Shown here piece after piece: positions 1 through 6,358 of a stretch of DNA of 7,413 bases. Source of the DNA: an uncultured euryarchaeote. GTDB taxonomy: Archaea > Nanohalarchaeota > Nanosalinia > Nanosalinales > Nanosalinaceae. A program made the position numbers and the translations under genes. The stretch lies in contig CAKZNU010000165.1 in assembly GCA_937132175.1 (NCBI GenBank), positions 1 to 7,413 on the forward strand, written 5' to 3'. The notes under the pieces were generated by a model. That model saw nothing but the letters and a program-made list of their open reading frames with translations. It was not told the DNA's origin and did no database searches. Each line of letters opens with the position of its first letter. The first letter of the stretch is position 1.

Positions 1-2
1 GT

Positions 3-1715
3 GTTGGATTGCTTGAGCTGATCGGTTGCTGGATCGATGATGTCCCGACAGTGGCAGACTGTGGTGATATCCAAAAAGATGAGAATAGTGATGAGAAGCA
101 GGCCCTGAACAACCTCATTAATGAGTATCCGGAAACTGAATATGAATTCGTTGATGAAAATCAAGACAGGAACGATGATGGAGACCCGGATCTCTCTGTT
201 GCATTCGATGGGCTACCTGATTCCGTTAAATCCAGAGATACTCCGAAGTTCACAGTATCCGCAGATGATAGTAGAGGAAGAGACGCACCTGACAGTATCG
301 GATACGGAGACCTATCCTTGGAGTATCGTCCAGAGTATATCGATTCGTTCAGCCAGGTAAGAGAACAAACTTGTGAAGACTCAGATCCATATAAATGCAG
401 CTTTACTATTAACAACGGTTTCAAGTTCCCGTTCAACTCTCCAGGAACAACCACACTCAGAGCAAAAGCTGTGGCCGGAGATGGTGCGGATGTAGAGACA
501 ACCCAAGAGGTGGATGTAGGTGTTGGACAGCCCCCGAATCCTGTTGATCTGGAGTTTTCAGGTATAGACGGCGACTATGGAGGTGATTGGGAGCCGGCTC
601 TTGACGAGGACTGGGATGAACCCGACTACCAGAGTGGCTCAACAGAGAAGCTTGCGTTTGTCAAGGATGAGTTTGACAACGTTGTTATTGATACGGGCAA
701 CAGCTACCTCTACGGTGGAGCCTTCCTGCAAAAGGAGTACTTCGGCGATGAAGATGGTTTACTGAAGCTTGAGTACAGGCTCAGGGTAGACAGCGAATCA
801 GGTGATGAAAAGGCCAATGAGTTTGGAATAGTTACGGATTCGGATCTGAACTCAACGGTAGACCTCAATTCTATGTCTGATGTTGATCTGTCAAACTCCA
901 TAGACCAGACCGGTAAGAAATACTCTCTTACCCTTGATCTCTCAAGGATATCGGGAGACGATATCAATATCAATGTAGGTGTCTTCCCTACTCCAGGGGA
1001 TATACAGTATGATGGGGGTGCAGGCTTCGGGAACGGCCTGAGACTTATAATGGAGGACATCTCGGTGGTTGGAGGGCGTGACGTCGAGTTCCAGAGAACA
1101 AGGCCTGATAATCTAAACCTTGTTAGAGGTGAAGAATCTACTATCAAGTATAAAGTTACTGACTCCCTTGACCAGTTTGATCTGGCAAAGATGAACGTTT
1201 CATACGAGCTTAACCCGCAGGAAAACTCCGGGAAGACTGAGATCTCTAGCAAGAGATGTTCAGCCAAGTCATCAGGGTACTGTAGGCTCCAGTTTGATTT
1301 TACACCTCAAAAGCTTGGAGAGTATAACTTTACGGTAGGTCTAGAGACAAAGACCGGCAAGTACTTCAGCAAGGAGTACAACTATGTTTCTAGGCCGACT
1401 TCGGAGCCAAATGATATATCCACGGACTCAGGCTTAGGCGACAATGGACTGTTCTTTAAATGGATTGACGGATACGACAGTCCGGATCTATATGGGAAAA
1501 AGGTCAATGCTTACAAGTGTGTAGATGGATCATTTGCTGAGGAGCCAGAGCCCGAAAATCGGTGTCGAGCCAATGAAAAATGTTTTGTTCCTGGTCCTGA
1601 AGGTGGCTCGGACTTTTCAGGGTACTACAATATTACGTTAAACACTGAGGATCAACAAAAGGTAATAGATCATTTGACAGTTAGTTTGGACACTCAAAAG
1701 ACATCTTGTCCTTAA
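3..1715 (+). CDS. Large acidic extracellular multidomain beta-sandwich protein, 5' end cut by window edge
   Basis: The frame is open to the left edge, so the N-terminus is probably missing; the TTG at 9 is only the first possible start inside the window. No named family is recognised. Numbering from that TTG, residues 60-172 look like an Ig-like beta-sandwich (C122 and C130 could pair). Residues 178-358 look like a jelly-roll or concanavalin-like domain: alternating strands such as LKLEYRLRV and YSLTLDLS, ending in LRLIMEDISVVGG, a pattern common in carbohydrate-binding or laminin-G-like modules. Residues 359-462 form another Ig-like domain closing with FDFTPQKLGEYNFTV. Residues 470-568 contain C504, C519, C525 and C567, suggesting a disulfide-stabilised end. 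No C-terminal membrane helix is visible, so anchoring would have to be N-terminal or absent. The protein is rich in Asp and Glu. Surface location and ligand binding are inferred from domain style only. Confidence 0.9.
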   Translation, partial: VGLLELIGCWIDDVPTVADCGDIQKDENSDEKQALNNLINEYPETEYEFVDENQDRNDDGDPDLSVAFDGLPDSVKSRDTPKFTVSADDSRGRDAPDSIGYGDLSLEYRPEYIDSFSQVREQTCEDSDPYKCSFTINNGFKFPFNSPGTTTLRAKAVAGDGADVETTQEVDVGVGQPPNPVDLEFSGIDGDYGGDWEPALDEDWDEPDYQSGSTEKLAFVKDEFDNVVIDTGNSYLYGGAFLQKEYFGDEDGLLKLEYRLRVDSESGDEKANEFGIVTDSDLNSTVDLNSMSDVDLSNSIDQTGKKYSLTLDLSRISGDDININVGVFPTPGDIQYDGGAGFGNGLRLIMEDISVVGGRDVEFQRTRPDNLNLVRGEESTIKYKVTDSLDQFDLAKMNVSYELNPQENSGKTEISSKRCSAKSSGYCRLQFDFTPQKLGEYNFTVGLETKTGKYFSKEYNYVSRPTSEPNDISTDSGLGDNGLFFKWIDGYDSPDLYGKKVNAYKCVDGSFAEEPEPENRCRANEKCFVPGPEGGSDFSGYYNITLNTEDQQKVIDHLTVSLDTQKTSCP

Positions 1716-1727
1716 AAGGCTGATCGG

Positions 1728-1732
1728 TTTTT
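1728..1732 (+). terminator. Possible weak U-tract terminator after the first gene
   Basis: A run of five T on the + strand lies 13 bases after the stop codon of the first gene. Archaeal termination often uses short U-rich tracts without a hairpin. The tract is short, and no clear stem precedes it, so this is only a candidate. Confidence 0.2.
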
Positions 1733-1761
1733 CATCGCGGTATAACGAAAACTTCCATCTG

Positions 1762-1769
1762 CTTATACA
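1762..1769 (+). promoter_or_regulatory. Candidate TATA element for the five-repeat surface protein gene
   Basis: The sequence CTTATACA lies in the 88-base gap between the first two genes. With usual archaeal spacing, transcription would start near base 1791, giving a leader of about 12 bases that just contains the GGTGA ribosome binding site. A second AT-rich stretch (GGTATAAC, 1739-1746) is an alternative that would give a longer leader. Confidence 0.45.
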
Positions 1770-1794
1770 AGTTTCATCGAGTTTGTCGTGTTTA

Positions 1795-1799
1795 GGTGA
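1795..1799 (+). promoter_or_regulatory. GGTGA ribosome binding site that fixes the start at 1804
   Basis: GGTGA matches the archaeal anti-Shine-Dalgarno core and ends four bases before the ATG at 1804. It lies inside the longer reading frame that opens at TTG 1783, which argues against that earlier start. It is the only clear Shine-Dalgarno motif in front of a gene in this window; the others appear leaderless. Confidence 0.65.
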
Positions 1800-1803
1800 C
1801 ACT

Positions 1804-3519
1804 ATGAGAAAGCGAGATGTGTTTACGGTATGTACTCTTTTGGTCTCTATTGCCTCAGTTTCTGCACGTCCGGCCTCTGTTGAGGTATTTCCGGATGATT
1901 CCTCGGTACTTGCGAACAACTATACCTCCTTCGAGGTCACGGTGAGGAACGATGGTCCGGTTGATGATGTTTACAGTATCTCTACCTCTGCACCAGGCGA
2001 GGCAACGGTTGCGCCTTCAAGGATTCCGGAGTCCAGAACCTTGAGTCCAGGAGAAAGTGAGACGGTTCAGGTATGGTTCAATCCTGATGTTGACCGTGAC
2101 GGCGGAGAGTATGATCTCAGGGTTGATGCGGAGTCGAAGGCTTCCGAAGAAGTCTACAGCGGTATTGCTTCTGTTGAAATCATTAAGCAACACGGGATAG
2201 AGGCTGATCTGGAGTCTCCGGGAGCAGTCTGTAGAGGTGAGGAAGCCATCTACAATCTGGATATGGAGAATACAGGTACACAGTCTGAGAGGTTCAGGAT
2301 CTCGGCCTCTCCTGGCACGCCAGAGAAGGGTGCCGTCGAGCTTGAAGCAGGCGAATCCACTACAGTAGAGATAACGAGGTCTTCTGCTACAGCTCTAGAG
2401 GACAGGTCCTACAACGTAGAGGTCTCTTCTGCCTCAAGCTATGCATCCTCTACGGTTTCGGGGGTATTTGTGGCTGAAAGCTGTTACGAGTCTGAGGCTT
2501 CTGCGGTGGAGGAACCTCGGGTGCCTGCGCTGACGGATTCAGATGTTGCATTCAACCTGGAGAATACGGGTACAAGAGAGGATAGTTTCAATCTTTCTGC
2601 AACAGGTGGAACCGTACAGAGTTCATCGGTAACTCTTTCTCCAGGTGAGACGGAAGATGTAAGGGTTGAGTTTCAGCCTTCCGAGACCGGCTCTCGCACG
2701 GTCGGACTCACTGCTGAGGGCAGATCCCTTTCAAGCTCCGAGGTCGATGTAGAGGTCTTCAACGGGCAAAACGCTTCGGTTACGTTCGGAGACGGACCTA
2801 CCGAGCTATGTGAGGACTCTAGCTACGAGAGGCGTCTGGAGGTTGAGAACAACGGAGCGGCACGTGAAACATACAGGCTGGATACAACTCTTGGAGATCC
2901 TGATGTATCGAACTTTACTCTTGAACCCGGTGAGACACGCAGGATTGATGTAGACCTCAATACCTCCGGCATGGAGGACTCCGAGAGAACCCTGAGTGCA
3001 ACAGCTACAGCACAGAGACTTGATTCTCCGGCCGTCGAGACCTCACAGACTCTTCAGGTCGCAAACTGCTATGACCTCGAGATGGATGTCGAGCCGGCAT
3101 CCAGGAACGCCGAGGGTGAGAAAAGCGTACTTTACCGTATAAACCTCTCTAACACCGGTGACAGGTTCAACAGCTACAGGGTCTCGACGGAAGGACCCAG
3201 ATGGGTCTCTGTCAGGCCTTCCGAGGTCTTCCTTGAGGCCGGTGAGTCCGGCTCATCCTATATCTATGCGGGTATCCCGTACAACAAGACCTCTGGAGAG
3301 TTCCGGATTACAGCTACCGCAGACGGTGAAGGAGATATCTCGAGATCCGAAACAGTAAGCCTTGGATTCGGAGAGACGGATGGCGGGGACGAGAGTAACA
3401 CGACTTCTTCCGGAGGTAGCTTCAGCCTTGACGGTGTCTCCGGGGATCTGAGTACTCTCCTGGTATCTCTTCTGGTTGCGGTCTCGCTGGCCGGTGTAAT
3501 ACTTCTAAGGGAGAAGTAA
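1804..3519 (+). CDS. Membrane-anchored surface protein with five NEW3/COG1470-like Ig repeats
   Basis: The ATG at 1804 is preferred over an upstream TTG because GGTGA lies just before it and a good signal peptide follows: MRKR, a hydrophobic core at about 6-18, and likely cleavage after ASVSA (residue 21). Five beta-sandwich repeats follow, about 24-128, 130-228, 229-322, 324-422 and 424-521. Each has an N-T/D/N-G turn (for example ENTGT, ENNGA, SNTGD) and a later L-x-P/A-G-E turn (LSPGE, LEAGE, LEPGE). This is the style of NEW3 or COG1470 archaeal surface proteins. Cysteine pairs frame repeats 2 (C143, C227) and 4 (C336, C422). A Gly/Ser/Asp-rich linker leads to one membrane helix at about 550-568 and a short REK tail, so the bulk is outside the cell. 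Eight N-x-S/T sequons suggest glycosylation. The function is unknown; adhesion or envelope structure is inferred. It converges with the next gene. Confidence 0.93.
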   Translation: MRKRDVFTVCTLLVSIASVSARPASVEVFPDDSSVLANNYTSFEVTVRNDGPVDDVYSISTSAPGEATVAPSRIPESRTLSPGESETVQVWFNPDVDRDGGEYDLRVDAESKASEEVYSGIASVEIIKQHGIEADLESPGAVCRGEEAIYNLDMENTGTQSERFRISASPGTPEKGAVELEAGESTTVEITRSSATALEDRSYNVEVSSASSYASSTVSGVFVAESCYESEASAVEEPRVPALTDSDVAFNLENTGTREDSFNLSATGGTVQSSSVTLSPGETEDVRVEFQPSETGSRTVGLTAEGRSLSSSEVDVEVFNGQNASVTFGDGPTELCEDSSYERRLEVENNGAARETYRLDTTLGDPDVSNFTLEPGETRRIDVDLNTSGMEDSERTLSATATAQRLDSPAVETSQTLQVANCYDLEMDVEPASRNAEGEKSVLYRINLSNTGDRFNSYRVSTEGPRWVSVRPSEVFLEAGESGSSYIYAGIPYNKTSGEFRITATADGEGDISRSETVSLGFGETDGGDESNTTSSGGSFSLDGVSGDLSTLLVSLLVAVSLAGVILLREK

Positions 3520-5244
3520 GGCTTCGAGGTACCGGCCCAGTAAGCCAACCAGACCGGGCTCCGAGTCCTGTCTCACGCTGGTCACGGTAAGCTGTCTTGA
3601 GTAAATCTCCTCGGAGCCACGTTTTACCTCCAGCATCGGTCTCTTCGTGCCTGTATCCTCTGAATCTATGTAGAAGTAAAGACTATTTTTCTCTCCTCTC
3701 TTCAGAGCCGTTTCTCTGTCAGAGTCCTCAAATATTCCTTCAGGATCTTCCATCCGGACAGTGTACTCTTTCTCGGAGTCACCGGTATTGTAGAGTTGCA
3801 CCCGTACAAGGCCGGGCTCTCCCCTGTATACGGTGACAGACTGTGGGAACACGTCCGTCTGATTACCCTCCGGAAGTATGTCTACAGAGGTCTCTGAGGA
3901 GTCACTTCCCCCGTAGGTCAAGGTTCTGACGGTGTATGTCTTTTGACCCGGTTTCTTCGTCCGTGTATCAAAGCAGACGGTGTTGAATCCCAGGCTGTTT
4001 TTCCTCTCTATAACCTCTGTACCCTGAAGAAGGACGGCCTCTACGTCCGTTTCCGAGTCTATCTCCGCACATATCGAAAACCTTTCTCCGGCGAAGACTC
4101 TCCCTGGTGCGTCAAGCCTCTCTATCTCTGGAGAAGGCAGAACCTCAACAGTTCTTGAGGCATCTATGCTGTTTTTACGTATCTTGATCTCCTGTTCTCC
4201 GGTTTCCTCTATCCTGATGAACTCCTCGAAGTATCCGTCTCTCTCCGTGTTTATCTCTCCTCTTTTCTCTCCTTCTACCAGAAGCTCGAGGGTTGAGCGT
4301 CCGGCGTTTCCATCAGCAAAGCCCTTGATGCGGAAGGCTTCACCGGAGTATGCCGATCCTCCGGATGATCTACTGTAGGTGGAAAACTCTATATTGTTTA
4401 TAAGGTTTGTGCCGAAAGACTCACAGTCAACAACGTCTATCTCGGCAGTTACAGGCTCTGAGTCGGTTAATCTGGTTCTCACCGTTACCGTTCCTGATGC
4501 CTCGAGTCCGGTGAACCGGAATCTGTAGGTGGCCGTCTCCCCAGGTTCCACCGTGAAGCCTTTTCCCACAAGCACGGAGCCGTCCTTGGAGGCTGAGAGA
4601 CTTACCACCCGTGGCACGGAGTCTCTGTTCCTGACCTCTGTCTCGAAGGCTCCAGAGGCACCTCTGCATACTGCCTGAGGTCCATCAACTCCGACAAGAT
4701 CTATTTCGTTGCGGGGTTCAAGCTCTATAACGGTTCCATCGGCGTCATCCTCTATATCTATCTCTCTTACGGATGTCCTGTAGCCTTCTTTTGATACAAC
4801 GATATCGTACTCTCCTTCCTCAAGGGTGAGCTGTGCACGGTTTACGTTTTCCAGGAACCTGTCCGTGTCCTGTCCCTGGACGGTGATGTTCAGTCCGTCA
4901 AGGTCTCTGCCGTCTGCGGTCTCCGCATCTATCTCGTAGAACCTATCATCCAGAAGCTCCATTGTGAACCTGTAGGACGCCTCTGAACCGTCTTCGTTTA
5001 CAAACACTGTTCTGTCGATGGTTCTGTAGTTTCTTCTGGATATCTCTATGTCGTACTCTCCTTCCTCAAGGTCAAGCTCTGCCTCGTCTACATCCTGTCT
5101 GAAGATGTCTGTGTCTTCTCCGGTGACGGAGATGTCAAAACCGTCCAGATCGTCTCCGTCCTCGGATGAGACGTCAACCGTTACCTCGGCAGCTGCCGGA
5201 GCCAGGAGTACCAGGATCAGAGCCGAGATAGCTTTGGTCTTCAT
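3505..5244 (-). CDS. Secreted protein with two PEGA-like repeats and four beta-sandwich domains
   Basis: The ATG at 5244 begins a clear signal peptide: MKTK, a hydrophobic core, likely cleavage after residue 19 (APAAA). Two tandem repeats follow at about 21-97 and 103-177. Both contain DLDG, G-x-DTD and LEEGEYDI, followed by R/G-x-Y-R-T, the style of PEGA or carboxypeptidase-regulatory-like domains. Residues 180-275 form an Ig-like domain framed by C193 (AVCRG) and C274, matching repeat 2 of the convergent surface gene. Residues 276-370, 371-458 (C392, C424) and 464-556 are three more beta-sandwich units. The C-terminus has only a short hydrophobic stretch (about 563-579), too short for a normal membrane anchor. 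The stop lies inside the 3' end of the convergent gene. It sits 32 bases downstream of the Trm5-like gene on the same strand but has its own TATA-like element. Function unknown; envelope role inferred. Confidence 0.93.
   Translation of the reverse strand: MKTKAISALILVLLAPAAAEVTVDVSSEDGDDLDGFDISVTGEDTDIFRQDVDEAELDLEEGEYDIEISRRNYRTIDRTVFVNEDGSEASYRFTMELLDDRFYEIDAETADGRDLDGLNITVQGQDTDRFLENVNRAQLTLEEGEYDIVVSKEGYRTSVREIDIEDDADGTVIELEPRNEIDLVGVDGPQAVCRGASGAFETEVRNRDSVPRVVSLSASKDGSVLVGKGFTVEPGETATYRFRFTGLEASGTVTVRTRLTDSEPVTAEIDVVDCESFGTNLINNIEFSTYSRSSGGSAYSGEAFRIKGFADGNAGRSTLELLVEGEKRGEINTERDGYFEEFIRIEETGEQEIKIRKNSIDASRTVEVLPSPEIERLDAPGRVFAGERFSICAEIDSETDVEAVLLQGTEVIERKNSLGFNTVCFDTRTKKPGQKTYTVRTLTYGGSDSSETSVDILPEGNQTDVFPQSVTVYRGEPGLVRVQLYNTGDSEKEYTVRMEDPEGIFEDSDRETALKRGEKNSLYFYIDSEDTGTKRPMLEVKRGSEEIYSRQLTVTSVRQDSEPGLVGLLGRYLEALLLP
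4805..5071 (-). repeat. In-frame tandem duplication within the secreted protein gene
   Basis: The same 21-base sequence occurs at 4805-4825 and 5051-5071. The copies are 246 bases apart, exactly 82 codons. They encode the LEEGEYDI core (residues 59-66 and 141-148) of the two PEGA-like repeats. Flanking sequence is recognisably similar in protein but diverged in DNA, so this is an older duplication with one well-conserved core. Confidence 0.7.
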
Positions 5245-5265
5245 ACGGTAGTGTTTGATCTCTTT

Positions 5266-5273
5266 GTTTAAAC
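5266..5273 (-). promoter_or_regulatory. Palindromic TATA-like element for the secreted PEGA-repeat protein gene
   Basis: GTTTAAAC lies in the 32-base gap between the Trm5-like stop codon and the ATG at 5244. Its centre is about 25.5 bases upstream of that ATG, the distance expected if transcription begins at or near the start codon. There is no clear Shine-Dalgarno motif in the gap, which supports a leaderless transcript. Cotranscription from the upstream gene is also possible. Confidence 0.5.
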
Positions 5274-5276
5274 GGA

Positions 5277-6305
5277 TTATGTTTTTCTCCGGGCATCGAC
5301 CGCGACCTTTCTCTTCGAGGGTGAAAAATCCGATACAATCCTCTCATCAAGAATCTCAAAGCCGGAGTCACCGGATTTTTCCTGGACAGTAGACTCAACG
5401 TTTTCGTAAGGACTTTCCTTTTCCTGGATGCTGTAAACCGTTAGCAAACCTCCTGCAGCAGTGCACTCGATGGCTTCCTCCAGAAACTGCAGAGCATGTG
5501 TTGGTGACGGCGTCAGCACCCTGTCAAACTCTCCGAGCTCCGGACATACCTCCGCTACGTCTCCCTGTATGATCTCTACCTCATCCTCCACGTCGTTCAA
5601 CTCGACGTTTTCACGCGCATACCTTACAGCCTCGGGATTTTTCTCTACGCCGACTACTCTCTCCGGATCTGCGTTTACAGCTATCGTTACCGGGAAAGGT
5701 GCTGCTCCTGCAAACATCACCAGGACCTCGTCTCCTTCATCCACGGATTCGAAGGCTCTCTTTCTCTCGGTTCCTTCTCTCTCCGAGAAAAACATCTCCG
5801 TGGGATCTACCTTGATGCGGCATCCATGCTCCCGGTGAACGGTCTCCGTCTTGTCTCCGTAGAGATTTCTGTATCCGCCGATACGGAACTCTCCGCTAAC
5901 CTGATCCTCCTTTAGGAGCACAGAGTCTATGCCCGGGTTGTGCTCGAGGATCGCCTCTACGGCTTCTTCCTCGTCCTGGTTTACAAGCTCGCTTACAACG
6001 ACTATATCTCCGATTCGCTCGTAGCTTGGGACATCGTAGCTTCCTTCTTTCTCGGACTTGAGAACCGAGACATCCGTGTCCAGAACGTTTTCTGCGTCCG
6101 AGAGAGCCTCGTCGACGAAGACGGTATCCTCATCCGTTATCTTCTCCTGTATCTCTTCGATGCCTGAGTTCTCAGAGGAAAATATCTTCAGCTTCAGTGA
6201 GTCCTCTCCCTTTTCCGCCCTGAAGCCGTCTTCAGCCTCCCGAAACCGGAATCCCTGTGACTCGAAGATCTCTCTCACCTTCTCATAAAGCTTTTCTCTG
6301 TTCAC
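5277..6305 (-). CDS. Trm5-family class I SAM-dependent tRNA (guanine-N1) methyltransferase
   Basis: Trm5 transfers methyl from S-adenosylmethionine to N1 of G37 next to the tRNA anticodon, preventing frameshifting. The 342-residue length fits archaeal Trm5. Visible blocks are an N-terminal recognition region (about 1-85), YERIGDIVVV (95-104), GEFRIGGYRNLYG (138-150), ETVHREHGCRIKVDP (154-168), FFSEREGTER (172-181, whose Glu matches the general-base position of Methanocaldococcus Trm5, from memory), the SAM-binding MFAGAAPF (197-204), VEKN (220-223), QGDV (247-250) and the loop DRVLTPSPTH (261-270). The loop lacks the Asn of the usual NLP signature; a Pro at this place also occurs, as I recall, in an archaeal subfamily with MPLP loops. 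Start is GTG at 6305; a stop in the same frame lies 54 bases upstream with no ATG between. It is divergent from dphB. Taw2 is the main alternative, but HRE-G and PF after the SAM motif favour Trm5. Confidence 0.88.
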   Translation of the reverse strand: MNREKLYEKVREIFESQGFRFREAEDGFRAEKGEDSLKLKIFSSENSGIEEIQEKITDEDTVFVDEALSDAENVLDTDVSVLKSEKEGSYDVPSYERIGDIVVVSELVNQDEEEAVEAILEHNPGIDSVLLKEDQVSGEFRIGGYRNLYGDKTETVHREHGCRIKVDPTEMFFSEREGTERKRAFESVDEGDEVLVMFAGAAPFPVTIAVNADPERVVGVEKNPEAVRYARENVELNDVEDEVEIIQGDVAEVCPELGEFDRVLTPSPTHALQFLEEAIECTAAGGLLTVYSIQEKESPYENVESTVQEKSGDSGFEILDERIVSDFSPSKRKVAVDARRKT

Positions 6306-6326
6306 AGCTGGGGAATGGACCTGAAG

Positions 6327-6336
6327 ATAGTTAAAG
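6327..6336. promoter_or_regulatory. Central TATA-like element shared by divergent trm5-like and dphB genes
   Basis: ATAGTTAAAG is the only AT-rich element in the 53-base gap. Its centre (6331.5) is about 27 bases from the ATG of dphB at 6359 and about 27 bases from the GTG at 6305. Read on the minus strand it is CTTTAACTAT. Both directions fit the spacing of a leaderless archaeal promoter, so one TBP site may serve both genes. Confidence 0.5.
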
Positions 6337-6341
6337 TCCGG

Positions 6342-6358
6342 GATCTCTTCAAGAGTTC
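6342..6358. promoter_or_regulatory. Imperfect 17-base palindrome abutting the dphB start codon
   Basis: Centred on C6350, seven of eight base pairs match, with a perfect inner core CTCTTCAAGAG (6345-6355). It lies between the TATA-like element and the ATG, where a bound repressor would block dphB initiation but not necessarily the divergent gene. Chance occurrence is possible. Confidence 0.3.

Noticed and set aside
710..1267. Long minus-strand reading frame opposite the first gene
   Set aside because: It lies wholly inside a well-structured plus-strand protein, its composition is Ser/Pro/Arg-rich as expected for an antisense frame, and no domain is recognisable.
1783..1803. Earlier TTG start for the five-repeat surface protein, adding seven residues
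   Set aside because: The GGTGA ribosome binding site lies inside this extension, and the ATG at 1804 begins directly with a normal signal peptide.
5461..5838. Plus-strand reading frame opposite the Trm5-like gene
   Set aside because: It is Ser/Thr-rich antisense to a gene with clear family motifs; there is no start signal.
5277..6305. Taw2 (wyosine aminocarboxypropyl transferase) as the identity of the methyltransferase gene
   Set aside because: The VHREHG block, the TER-K-R block and Pro-Phe after the SAM motif match Trm5 better than the MFS-x-GN-x-x-EK and GYF blocks of Taw2. The glutamate in VEKN is shared with Taw2, so some doubt remains.
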